A stretch of DNA of 14,179 nucleotides from Oscillospiraceae bacterium (lineage in GTDB: Bacteria; Bacillota; Clostridia; Oscillospirales; Oscillospiraceae). The translations under genes and the position numbers were made by a program. The notes beneath the pieces were generated by a model. The model saw only the letters and a list, made by a program, of their open reading frames with translations, did no database searches and had not been told where the DNA came from. Where the stretch lies: contig JAKSQI010000024.1 of NCBI GenBank assembly GCA_024404215.1, positions 1 through 14,179 of the forward strand. Direction: 5' to 3'. How positions within the stretch are numbered: the stretch's first letter is position 1; each line of letters opens with the position of its first letter. This document shows positions 1-6,569 of the stretch, piece after piece.

Positions 1-454
1 CAATCAGCTTAGTAATATGTGCTTCCGTCATACCCACAACCGGAACACCATCTACCGTTTCCGTATTGGGGCCGTATATCTCATTTCCTTCAAAATGGGA
101 CTGCAGAGAGTAGGCACCGCTGTGAGTCAGCTCAATGGAGGGAATACAGCCATGCCGGGCAAGAGCATTGGTATAATAATTAAAATAAGATAAACCGCGG
201 TGGGGATTGGTAAGAGGAATCAGGTTATCACCAAAATTCATACCATGAACCGGGTCAACGGAACGCACGCCCATGCAGCTGGCAGCAGCACCGCCGATGG
301 CTTTTCTTTCATAATATACAGTAACATCCGATGTGGGCCATTCGGCATCGGTGAGGTAGGATGAACCCTGAGGAGAGGCAAAAATACGGTTTTTGAATAC
401 TGTCTTTCCAATAATCAAGGGCTCAAACAGGTGGGGAAATTTTAATACACCCAT
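1..454 (-). CDS. Old Yellow Enzyme-family NADH:flavin oxidoreductase, N-terminal part (runs off the window)
   Basis: Translating the minus strand from ATG at 454 gives an open frame of about 151 residues that continues past the left edge. It begins MGVLKFPHLFEPLIIGKTVF and continues with KNRIFASP, the usual opening of the FMN-binding TIM barrel of Old Yellow Enzyme proteins (the 2,4-dienoyl-CoA reductase / BaiCD / enoate reductase branch). ELTHSGAYS near residue 112 sits where the family has its Q-L-x-H-x-G strand. AAGGAG lies 10-15 bases upstream, which supports this start; the ATG at 461 is in another frame. Family members use FMN, often with an extra FAD/NAD(P) domain and a 4Fe-4S cluster, to reduce activated C=C bonds. 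The part that would show the iron-sulfur cysteines lies outside the window, so the subfamily and substrate stay open. The gene is divergent from the HAD gene at 660. Confidence 0.85.
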   Translation of the reverse strand, partial: MGVLKFPHLFEPLIIGKTVFKNRIFASPQGSSYLTDAEWPTSDVTVYYERKAIGGAAASCMGVRSVDPVHGMNFGDNLIPLTNPHRGLSYFNYYTNALARHGCIPSIELTHSGAYSLQSHFEGNEIYGPNTETVDGVPVVGMTEAHITKLI

Positions 455-505
455 AACTCATATCTCCTTATCACAAATCTTATCTGTTGTTATTTACAGT
501 GCCTT

Positions 506-511
506 ATTATA
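506..511 (-). promoter_or_regulatory. Possible -10 element for the oxidoreductase gene
   Basis: A perfect TATAAT is read on the minus strand about 50 bases upstream of the oxidoreductase ATG. No good -35 hexamer is found 16-18 bases further upstream (the best is TGTCAT), so this is only a candidate in an AT-rich divergent intergenic region. Confidence 0.35.
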
Positions 512-616
512 GCTGGTTTTCTTTCTAAATGACAGCTTTCCCGGCAATCTATCTATAGAAATATTGTATGAAACCATACCGCCTTAAGCACCTTCATTTT
601 CTTTGCCGGCTTTCTG

Positions 617-625
617 TGGTATGAT
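617..625 (+). promoter_or_regulatory. Possible extended -10 promoter for the HAD hydrolase gene
   Basis: TGG followed by TATGAT (620-625) fits an extended -10 element (TGn-TATnnT). The -35 region 17 bases upstream (TTTTCT) is poor, as is common with extended -10 promoters. Transcription would start near 632, just upstream of the AAGGA at about 643-647. That would favour the ATG at 660 as the start and leave the TTG at 603 outside the transcript. Confidence 0.4.
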
Positions 626-659
626 GATGGCATACTATGTGAAAGGAAACCATCATTCC

Positions 660-1325
660 ATGAAGCTCCCCTCTCTCGTTATCTTTGACATGGACGGTTT
701 GATTTTTGATTCGGAGAGGCTTTTTATGTCCTTTCTTCAAAAAACCATGCGGAAGTACGGCTACCACTTAACGGAAGCACAGTATATCCGCACCCTTGGC
801 ATCTCAAAAACAGACTGCGTCGCCATCATGAAGGACATCTTCGGCCGGGACTACCCGGCATTGGAAATCTCCAACCGGACCCGCGCCGAGTTAAATGCCT
901 ATGGGTCCTGTCACCCCATACCGGAAAAGCCGGGCATCCGTTCACTTTTGGCTCTTCTGCAGCAGCAGGATATCCCTTGCTGCGTGGCTTCCTCCTCGCC
1001 CAAGTCAACGGTTGAGCTTTACCTGCGGCAGGCGGAGCTGAGCTCCTATTTTGACTTTATTCAAAGCGGGGACGATTTAACCCACTCCAAGCCAAATCCT
1101 GAAATCTTTCTCAAGTGCCTGGAGCACTATCAGATTTCCGGCTGGGATGCTCTCGTGCTGGAGGACTCTGAAGCCGGCATCCGTGCCTCTGCAGCAGCCG
1201 GCATTCCCGTTATCTGTATTCCGGATATGAAAGAGCCCTCGCCGGAATGCCAGGCGCTTTGCCTGCTGAAAGCACCGGATGCCTTCCGGGTATGTGAGTA
1301 TCTGGAAAAAGTCCTTGTCGGCTGA
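660..1325 (+). CDS. HAD-superfamily hydrolase, beta-phosphoglucomutase / phosphatase-like
   Basis: The 221-residue product is a cytoplasmic HAD (subfamily IA) enzyme that acts through an aspartyl-phosphate intermediate. Motif I is FDMDGLIFDSE, with nucleophile D10 and acid/base D12. Motif II is the serine in VASSS (about 111-113). Motif III is K144 in SKPNPEIF. Motif IV is LEDSEAG, with E168 and D169 binding magnesium. The helical insert between motifs I and II (about 20-85) is the usual C1 cap. DMDGLIFDSE resembles beta-phosphoglucomutases and small sugar-phosphate phosphatases, but cap residues do not identify the substrate. The start is placed at ATG 660, which follows AAGGA and puts motif I at the usual distance from the N-terminus. 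The frame can be extended to TTG 603, but the added residues do not look like the family. The gene appears to be monocistronic and ends before a bidirectional terminator. Confidence 0.9.
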   Translation: MKLPSLVIFDMDGLIFDSERLFMSFLQKTMRKYGYHLTEAQYIRTLGISKTDCVAIMKDIFGRDYPALEISNRTRAELNAYGSCHPIPEKPGIRSLLALLQQQDIPCCVASSSPKSTVELYLRQAELSSYFDFIQSGDDLTHSKPNPEIFLKCLEHYQISGWDALVLEDSEAGIRASAAAGIPVICIPDMKEPSPECQALCLLKAPDAFRVCEYLEKVLVG

Positions 1326-1362
1326 AGCACTCCCCATGTCGTTCTGCCCTTCAGTATACAGA

Positions 1363-1400
1363 AAACCCTTGCTGGACAACAGCCGGCAAGGGTTTATTGT
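1363..1400. terminator. Bidirectional intrinsic terminator between convergent genes
   Basis: AAACCCTTGC (1363-1372) pairs perfectly with GCAAGGGTTT (1386-1395) around a 13-base loop. T-rich sequence follows on the plus strand (TTTATTGTTT). The run of A on the left gives T residues after the stem on the minus strand. It lies between the HAD gene (plus) and the Nudix gene (minus) and can serve both. Confidence 0.85.
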
Positions 1401-2021
1401 TTATTCGTAGGTCACGCCCCAATTTTCAGCAAAGGCATGCAGTAACCGGGCCGTCAATCCCCATATCGTATGCTCCCCAAAGCGATAAAACAACTCCTGC
1501 TCTGTGCGAACCCGCCATTTGTAATCACGTCCGCCGACAATCCGCTCAAAAGGAAAGTCTTCCCGTGGGGAAACCAGGGTATCCACCAAATAGGACTCCG
1601 GCTTCTGTGCCAAAATGTCCTTCAGGGGAACAGTAAAGATTTCTGCCACCTCATCGGCACTGAAGCTTCCTTGATAGCCTTCCAGGAGAAAGACAAAAGG
1701 ATAAATATAGAGCCGGGATGCCGCCAGAATATAGTCCGAAGGGGCCACGAAATTGAGCATGGAAGGTAAGACCATCAGCTCCTCTACCGTTTCACGGGCG
1801 GCCGTTTCTACAGGGCTTTCCCCTTTCTCACACATACCGCCGGGAAAACATACGTCTCCGGGCTGGCTGGCTATTTTTCCGGAGCGAACCTCAAAAAGCA
1901 CATGAAGCCCGTCCTCTTTCTCAATGAGAGGAATGCATACCGCTGAGCTGCGGTAGCTTTCTCCATCAATTAATTGCGCTGTGTGCTCCGCAATATGTGC
2001 AGGAATCTGCTCTCTGTTCAT
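1401..2021 (-). CDS. Nudix hydrolase, CoA pyrophosphatase (NudL-like) type
   Basis: The 206-residue protein has a clear Nudix box at residues 62-84: G62, then E68, R76-E77 and E80-E81 in the spacing G-x5-E-x7-R-E-x2-E-E. These residues bind the divalent metal and cut the diphosphate bond. Just upstream, LFEVRSGKIASQPGDVCFPG matches the motif found with the Nudix box in coenzyme A pyrophosphatases (L-L-x-x-R-S, then G-x-x-x-F-P-G-G). The likely reaction is CoA or acyl-CoA to 3',5'-ADP plus (acyl-)phosphopantetheine. The final Nudix-box position usually held by glycine is methionine (M83). The start at 2021 has GAGGAAG just before it, overlapping the stop of the radical SAM gene, so the two are cotranscribed and probably coupled. 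Family assignment is firm; substrate is inferred. Confidence 0.88.
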   Translation of the reverse strand: MNREQIPAHIAEHTAQLIDGESYRSSAVCIPLIEKEDGLHVLFEVRSGKIASQPGDVCFPGGMCEKGESPVETAARETVEELMVLPSMLNFVAPSDYILAASRLYIYPFVFLLEGYQGSFSADEVAEIFTVPLKDILAQKPESYLVDTLVSPREDFPFERIVGGRDYKWRVRTEQELFYRFGEHTIWGLTARLLHAFAENWGVTYE

Positions 2022-2027
2022 GCTTCC

Positions 2028-3776
2028 TCATATCTCCGTCTCAATTTTAATCATGCGGGCGTTGTTTGTCATTGGGTTGCGATCAGCATAGTCAAACAGG
2101 TACCAACCGCTTTTTAGCTTTTCCAAGTGCGTCATATTCCGAAGGGTACGGGACTCTTTTCCTTCATAGCTCTCCCCCTTCAAGTACCGCGGCTTTTTCG
2201 CCTCATTGGCATAAAAACAACGGATAAACTCTTTATCGGATGCTTCCGGCCCTAAAAAGGAAGGTCTGCTTCTGACATTTTCTCTCTTGTAGTAGTCACA
2301 AATCAGGGCCTCTCTATATTCTTCCATCGCGGATTTTGAAACACCGACAGACTCCAGATGAGTTAACCCAAAGCTCAGCAGCTCTTCATATTTCGTATTA
2401 CGGGAGCTGTTGGCAGGGTCCCTGTTATTCGCATCGTACCACTCAGCAAGCTTTGAATACAGTTCAAAGGGAGATTCAAACCGCGGCTCCAGCTTCTCCA
2501 GTGTGTCGGCAAATTGGCCGCTGTTATAATAAACCTCCAGCATTTCTTCCACTGCTTTCAGCTGCACCAGTTCTCCATAGGTAATCCAACGGGTCTGCAG
2601 CACCTCGTAAGGGGCCTCCTCCGTATACAGGAGGCCGTACTCCTCTTGCTTTTTCGCCAAGGGTGAGCCCTTCAGCACCTTGAGAAAACCAAGCTGAAGC
2701 TGTTCCGGCTTCAAAGCATAAACCTCATTAAAGGAGCGTATGAAGCTGCTCATATTCTCATAGGGCAGGCCGGCGATTAAATCCAAATGGAGGTGTATGT
2801 TCTGCCCGGCCTTCAGCCGTTCCGTCACAGCAGCCAGCCTTTGGAAATCCACATATCGATGAATTTCCCGCAGGGTTTCAGCATTTGTAGACTGGACGCC
2901 GATTTCCACCTGTACCTGCCCCGGTCTTAAGGAATTCAAAAGGGCAAGGTCTTCCTCCAACAGGAGGTCCCCCGTAAGCTCAAAATGGAAATTGGTTATG
3001 CCATTGTCATGTTCTTTGATGTAGCGCCAAATTCCCAGGGCGTGATTCCTGTCGCAGTTAAAGGTCCGGTCTACAAACTTCACCTGAGGTACCTTTTTAT
3101 CCAAAAAGAATTGCAGCTCCTGTCTGACCTTTTCCATGCTGCGAAGGCGAACGGTCTTGTCTACCGAGGATAGGCAGTAGGAGCATTGAAAGGGGCATCC
3201 TCGACTGCTTTCGTAATAAATAATACGATTGTCAAAGTTTAATTCCCGTTTATAAATGAAATCTGCCTCATCCAGTGCAATATGGCCTCTGGCGCCGTTC
3301 ACCCGTATGGTATCCTCGTCCGTCCGAAAAGCTATACCCTTCACCCCGGCAAGCCCCTCCATTAGGTTTTGGGGCTCACAAAGGGTCTGCAGCAGTTCTT
3401 TGAAGGTCTCCTCTCCTTCCCCGCAGAGAACTCCTTTGACCTTGGGAAGCCGTTGAAGCACCGTTGCGGCATCAAAGCTAACCTCCGGCCCTCCCAGCCA
3501 GATTGATAGTTCCGGCATCACCTTGCCAAGATTCTGCACAAGGCGCTCCGTTTCTCGGATATTCCAAATATAGCAGGAAAGACAGAGCACGTCCGGCTTT
3601 CGCTGATAAATGTCCGACATAATCCTGCCCAGCGGCTGATTGATTGTATATTCAGCTATGGCCAGCTCCACTCCTGATTCCGAGTCTAATCGTTTTTCGG
3701 CATACGCCTTTAGGCTGTAAACCGCCGGATTGGAGTGGATATATTTGGAATTGATTGCTGCCAACAGCACCTTCAT
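2028..3776 (-). CDS. B12-binding domain radical SAM protein (DUF4080-type)
   Basis: The 582-residue product starts MKVLLAAINSKYIHSNPAVY, typical of uncharacterised radical SAM proteins with an N-terminal B12-binding fold (about 1-140) and a C-terminal DUF4080-like region (about 390-582). The radical SAM cluster motif is RGCPFQCSYC, with C194, C198 and C201 in the C-x3-C-x2-C spacing that holds the 4Fe-4S cluster and S-adenosylmethionine. WLGGPEVSF and CGEGEETF in the N-terminal domain are typical of this group. The domain order suggests a cobalamin-dependent radical enzyme, perhaps a methylase, but no substrate is known to me. The start at 3776 is preceded by GAGGAAGGA at good distance. The frame stays open to 4043, but that stretch contains the trp terminator and is not family-like. 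It is first in a two-gene unit with the Nudix gene, 6 bases downstream. Confidence 0.85.
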   Translation of the reverse strand: MKVLLAAINSKYIHSNPAVYSLKAYAEKRLDSESGVELAIAEYTINQPLGRIMSDIYQRKPDVLCLSCYIWNIRETERLVQNLGKVMPELSIWLGGPEVSFDAATVLQRLPKVKGVLCGEGEETFKELLQTLCEPQNLMEGLAGVKGIAFRTDEDTIRVNGARGHIALDEADFIYKRELNFDNRIIYYESSRGCPFQCSYCLSSVDKTVRLRSMEKVRQELQFFLDKKVPQVKFVDRTFNCDRNHALGIWRYIKEHDNGITNFHFELTGDLLLEEDLALLNSLRPGQVQVEIGVQSTNAETLREIHRYVDFQRLAAVTERLKAGQNIHLHLDLIAGLPYENMSSFIRSFNEVYALKPEQLQLGFLKVLKGSPLAKKQEEYGLLYTEEAPYEVLQTRWITYGELVQLKAVEEMLEVYYNSGQFADTLEKLEPRFESPFELYSKLAEWYDANNRDPANSSRNTKYEELLSFGLTHLESVGVSKSAMEEYREALICDYYKRENVRSRPSFLGPEASDKEFIRCFYANEAKKPRYLKGESYEGKESRTLRNMTHLEKLKSGWYLFDYADRNPMTNNARMIKIETEI

Positions 3777-3846
3777 TCTGCGATTTCCTTCCTCATTATC
3801 ATTGAATGCCATTCCGGTATCTGTCGAAAACGACCGTTTCTTTCTT

Positions 3847-3874
3847 ATTGTACTCTGCAGAACGAAAAAAGCAA
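3847..3874 (-). promoter_or_regulatory. Possible promoter for the radical SAM - Nudix operon
   Basis: On the minus strand TTGCTT (3874-3869) is followed after 16 bases by TACAAT (3852-3847), a fair sigma-70 match. Transcription would start near 3840, giving a leader of about 65 bases before the ATG at 3776. It lies downstream of the trpA terminator, so the operon does not depend on trp read-through. Confidence 0.45.
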
Positions 3875-3975
3875 AGCAATAATTACTTTCGTTACTATAA
3901 TACCCAGCTCCTTCAGCGAAATCTCGGCACCCGCACCCCGATGAAAAAACACGAACCATTCTATCCTGCTGCATA

Positions 3976-4033
3976 ACAAAACCCTCAGAATTCAATGATG
4001 GTTGCGTAAGAGCCATCCTTGAACTCTGAGGGT
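3976..4033 (-). terminator. Intrinsic terminator of the trpBA operon
   Basis: Arms at 4033-4013 and 4001-3981 (21 bases each, two mismatches) enclose an 11-base loop. On the minus strand the stem is followed by TTTTGTTAT, as expected of a strong Rho-independent terminator. It lies 88 bases past the trpA stop. The 77 bases between it and trpA hold one weak hairpin (about 4089-4105) without a T run and nothing else I recognise. Confidence 0.85.
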
Positions 4034-4120
4034 GCCACGGCACCGCAGTGACGTGAAATCTTTTATATTATTTCATTGTCCTCTTGACGGGAAGCAGCTC
4101 TTCCCCTGTCCGGCTTTCTC

Positions 4121-4894
4121 TCACTCTTTCACAGCATCCGCCATCGTCTTAACATAGGCCCCTATTGGCTTCGCTGCATCCTTCCCGTGTTTTTCCAGCA
4201 GCTTGATAATGGCAGAGCCTACAATGGCTGCATCGGCCAGACCGGCCATCTTTTTGGCCTGCTCCGGGGTAGAGATACCGAAGCCAATGCCAATGGGTGT
4301 GTCGGTGTTTTCCCGAATGACCTTGACAATGGCCCCAAGGTCCGTGGTAATCTCGCTGCGGGTTCCGGTAACACCAAGGCTGGACACCAAATAGATGAAC
4401 CCTTTGGCCTCCCGGGCAATCATGGCGATGCGATTCTCAGAGGTGGGTGCAATCATGGAAATCAGGTCCACATCGTTGGCACTGCAGACATCCAAAAACT
4501 CCTCCCGCTCTTCATAAGGCAGATCCGGCAAAATCACGCCGTCAATACCCACCGCCTTGCAGCGGGCCATAAAGGCCTCCGGCCCATATGAGAAAATAAC
4601 ATTGGCATAGGTCATAAATACCATGGGAATGGTTACATCGGCTCGAAGCTCTTCAACCATGGTGAACACATCGTCCGTAGTGATGCCATTGCTCAAGGCA
4701 CGGATATTGGCACCCTGAATGACAGAGCCTTCTGCGGTTGGATCAGAAAAGGGAATACCTAATTCAATAAGGGATGCACCGTTGGCCGCCATGGCACGAA
4801 CGCAGGCCTTTGTGGTTTCCAGATTCGGATCACCGCAGGTGATAAAGGGAATAAAAGCCTTTTTATTGGCAAAAGCCTGATAAATCTTACTCAT
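4121..4894 (-). CDS. trpA: Tryptophan synthase alpha chain
   Basis: The 257-residue TIM-barrel protein cleaves indole-3-glycerol phosphate to indole and glyceraldehyde 3-phosphate and passes indole through a tunnel to TrpB. The family signature LIELGIPFSDP is present, with E44 at the position of catalytic Glu49 in the enteric enzyme. The second catalytic position (Asp60 in enterics) is Glu55 here, in DPTAEG. FITCGDP near the N-terminus and IGIGFGIS with IVGSAI near the C-terminus form parts of the substrate and phosphate site. The start at ATG 4894 gives MSKIYQAFAN, overlaps the end of trpB by 8 bases, and has AGGAGAGG upstream; the longer frame to 4942 would run deep into trpB. Overlapping genes suggest translational coupling, which suits an equimolar complex. 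Expression should follow the trpB T-box leader. Confidence 0.97.
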   Translation of the reverse strand: MSKIYQAFANKKAFIPFITCGDPNLETTKACVRAMAANGASLIELGIPFSDPTAEGSVIQGANIRALSNGITTDDVFTMVEELRADVTIPMVFMTYANVIFSYGPEAFMARCKAVGIDGVILPDLPYEEREEFLDVCSANDVDLISMIAPTSENRIAMIAREAKGFIYLVSSLGVTGTRSEITTDLGAIVKVIRENTDTPIGIGFGISTPEQAKKMAGLADAAIVGSAIIKLLEKHGKDAAKPIGAYVKTMADAVKE

Positions 4895-6077
4895 GGATAT
4901 CCTCTCCTCTATAACGGGCAATAGCGGCACAGTCCTTGTCACCGCGGCCGGAAATGGTGATTACAATAATCTTGTCCTTGTCCATGGTAGGCGCCAGCTT
5001 CATGGCATGGGCTACCGCGTGGGCAGACTCAATGGCGGGAATGATGCCCTCGGTTCTGGCCAAATACTCAAAAGCCTCAACCGCCTCATCGTCGGTAACC
5101 GGCACATACTGGGCACGACCGATATCATGGAGATGGGCATGCTCCGGGCCGATGCCGGGATAGTCCAAGCCGGCCGAAATGGAATATACAGGAGCAATCT
5201 GACCATACTTATCCTGGCAGAAATAGGACTTCATACCATGGAAAATGCCGATGCTGCCGGTATTAACCGTAGCTGCCGTCTCAAAGGTATCTATGCCCCG
5301 GCCGGCAGCTTCGCAGCCAATAAGGGCCACCTCTTCATCCTCAATAAAGTTGTAGAAGGTGCCAATGGCATTGGAACCACCACCAACGCAGGCAATAACG
5401 GCATCCGGCAGACGACCTTCCTTTTCCAGCATTTGTGCCTTGATTTCCTTGGAAATCACCGCCTGAAAATCACGGACAATGGTGGGGAAGGGGTGGGGAC
5501 CCATGACAGAGCCCAGGCAATAATGGGTATCATCCATGCGAGAGGTCCATTCACGCATGGCCTCGGATACGGCGTCCTTCAGGGTAGCTGTTCCGGTAGT
5601 AACCGGAATAACCTGAGAGCCCAGCAGGCGCATGCGATAAACATTCAAGGCCTGACGCTTGGTGTCTTCCTCGCCCATGTATACCACACATTCCATGCCC
5701 ATAAGGGCAGCAGCCGTGGCTGTTGCAACACCATGCTGGCCGGCACCGGTTTCAGCAATCAGTCTGGTTTTGCCCATTTTCTTGGCCAGCAAAGCCTGAC
5801 CCAGAACATTATTAATCTTGTGGGCGCCGGTGTGATTCAAATCCTCTCGCTTTAAATAGATTTTAGCACCGCCCAGGTCCTTGGTCATTTTCTCTGCATA
5901 GTAGAGGCGGGAGGGCCGCCCGCCATATTCGTTCAACAGTTCCTCCAGCTCCCGGTTAAAATCCGGGTCATTCTTGTAGTAATTGTAGGCTTCTTCCAGT
6001 TCAATGACAGCATTCATTAGGGTTTCGGGAATATACTGCCCTCCGTGGATACCAAATCTTCCGTTTTTGTTTGTCAT
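4887..6077 (-). CDS. trpB: Tryptophan synthase beta chain
   Basis: The 396-residue PLP enzyme condenses indole with L-serine to make L-tryptophan. The PLP-binding lysine is K87 in HTGAHKINN, with the same number as in the enteric enzyme. E109 in AETGAGQHG is the catalytic glutamate. GGGSNAIG (about 232-239) holds the PLP phosphate, and SAGLDYPGIGPEH carries the conserved loop aspartate. Length and motifs are those of standard TrpB1 that pairs with TrpA. Start ATG 6077 is preceded by GGAAAGGAAG. It is first in a trpB-trpA operon that diverges from trpEGDCF and lies directly downstream of a T-box leader, so it is expected to be switched on when tRNA-Trp is uncharged. Confidence 0.97.
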   Translation of the reverse strand: MTNKNGRFGIHGGQYIPETLMNAVIELEEAYNYYKNDPDFNRELEELLNEYGGRPSRLYYAEKMTKDLGGAKIYLKREDLNHTGAHKINNVLGQALLAKKMGKTRLIAETGAGQHGVATATAAALMGMECVVYMGEEDTKRQALNVYRMRLLGSQVIPVTTGTATLKDAVSEAMREWTSRMDDTHYCLGSVMGPHPFPTIVRDFQAVISKEIKAQMLEKEGRLPDAVIACVGGGSNAIGTFYNFIEDEEVALIGCEAAGRGIDTFETAATVNTGSIGIFHGMKSYFCQDKYGQIAPVYSISAGLDYPGIGPEHAHLHDIGRAQYVPVTDDEAVEAFEYLARTEGIIPAIESAHAVAHAMKLAPTMDKDKIIVITISGRGDKDCAAIARYRGEDIHE

Positions 6078-6119
6078 GGTAATCTTCCTTTCCTGCTCTA
6101 TCTGCCCGGCTCAGCATAT

Positions 6120-6157
6120 AAAAAAGCCCCCGACAGAAACCAGTGTTTCTGTCAAGG
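6120..6157 (-). terminator. Regulated terminator of the trpBA T-box
   Basis: CCUUGACAGAAAC (6157-6145) pairs with GUUUCUGUCGGGG (6140-6128), with two G-U pairs and a 4-base loop, followed by GC and six T (6125-6120). The antiterminator competes for the sequence upstream of it. Confidence 0.9.
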
Positions 6158-6408
6158 ACGAGTGATTACAAATGTATAGTCAACCGCGGTGCCACCTTGA
6201 CTTCATGGGGTTGCCCCATGCACTTAGCAGAATACCTTCATATTCCCGGCCAATGACGCAGGCCCTGCGTCGCAGAATACTCTGTATTGCATAGAATACA
6301 TTTGACTGCGCCCTCAGCGGCCCATTTGACAATCGGTTTCTTATCCGGCTCCCAGCTGCCCGGACTCTCTGGGAAGGCCTAACTGCCTTTATCTCCGCTT
6401 CAACGGTT
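6120..6408 (-). promoter_or_regulatory. T-box riboswitch (tRNA-Trp) controlling trpBA
   Basis: Read on the minus strand, this leader has the T-box consensus AAGGTGGCACCGCGG (6198-6184) and the Stem I AGAGAG motif (6370-6365) followed by the GGGCAGCTGGGAGCC-type distal region. A UGG codon (6324-6322) in CAAATGGGCCGC is placed as the specifier for tryptophan. The T-box bulge UGGC can pair with the GCCA end of an uncharged tRNA whose discriminator base is G, which fits bacterial tRNA-Trp. A terminator follows (arms 6157-6145 and 6140-6128, then TTTTTT). When tRNA-Trp is uncharged the T-box bases should form the antiterminator and trpBA is read; when it is charged, transcription stops. I did not fold the RNA; the specifier is placed by position and by its identity in both leaders. 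Confidence 0.93.
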
Positions 6409-6429
6409 TAGTGTATTGAATTATTTGGT

Positions 6430-6458
6430 ATTATAACGGCTTGCCCCTGCCTTGTCAA
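6430..6458 (-). promoter_or_regulatory. Consensus sigma-70/sigma-A promoter for trpBA
   Basis: On the minus strand TTGACA (6458-6453), a 17-base spacer and TATAAT (6435-6430) form a perfect consensus promoter. An A-rich stretch (GAAAAAAG) just upstream of the -35 could act as an UP element. Transcription should begin near 6423, about 15 bases before the T-box leader structure. Such a strong promoter suggests that control lies in the leader rather than in initiation. Confidence 0.88.
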
Positions 6459-6487
6459 CTTTTTTCTGCCACTTTTAGGCCTTCATT

Positions 6488-6526
6488 CCTGCTTTATTTG
6501 CAGGTTTTACAAATTCATCCTGCAAA
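6488..6526. repeat. CCTGC/GCAGG dyad between the two trp promoters
   Basis: TTTGCAGG (6497-6504) and CCTGCAAA (6519-6526) form an 8-base perfect inverted repeat with a 14-base gap. A further CCTGC at 6488-6492 makes a second, shorter dyad with GCAGG at 6500-6504. The right arm ends 5 bases before the -35 of the trpE promoter. It could be an operator shared by both promoters, or only chance; no known regulator is recognised. Confidence 0.35.
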
Positions 6527-6531
6527 ACATC

Positions 6532-6560
6532 TTGACATCCCATCACCTGTGTGCTATTTT
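6532..6560 (+). promoter_or_regulatory. Promoter for trpEGDCF
   Basis: TTGACA (6532-6537), a 17-base spacer and TATTTT (6555-6560) with TGC directly before the -10 give a perfect -35 and an extended, less perfect -10. The start of transcription should be near 6567. It stands back to back with the trpBA promoter, with 73 bases between the two -35 elements. Confidence 0.82.
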
Positions 6561-6569
6561 TCTAATATC

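Noticed and set aside
603..659. Upstream TTG start for the HAD gene giving 19 more residues
   Set aside because: The added residues are unlike the family, the likely -10 element lies within this stretch, and ATG 660 follows an AAGGA at workable distance.
3777..4043. N-terminal extension of the radical SAM protein up to 4043
   Set aside because: The extension overlaps the trpBA terminator hairpin and the candidate promoter. The MKVLLAAINSKY start with GAGGAAGGA upstream fits the family.
4895..4942. Longer trpA start inside trpB
   Set aside because: It would add 16 unrelated residues and a 56-base overlap; ATG 4894 has a good ribosome binding site and the normal TrpA N-terminus.
4893..5855. 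Long open frame (320 codons) on the plus strand opposite trpB
   Set aside because: It lies wholly antisense to trpB, whose motifs are all intact, has no family-like motifs, and comes from codon bias of the coding strand.
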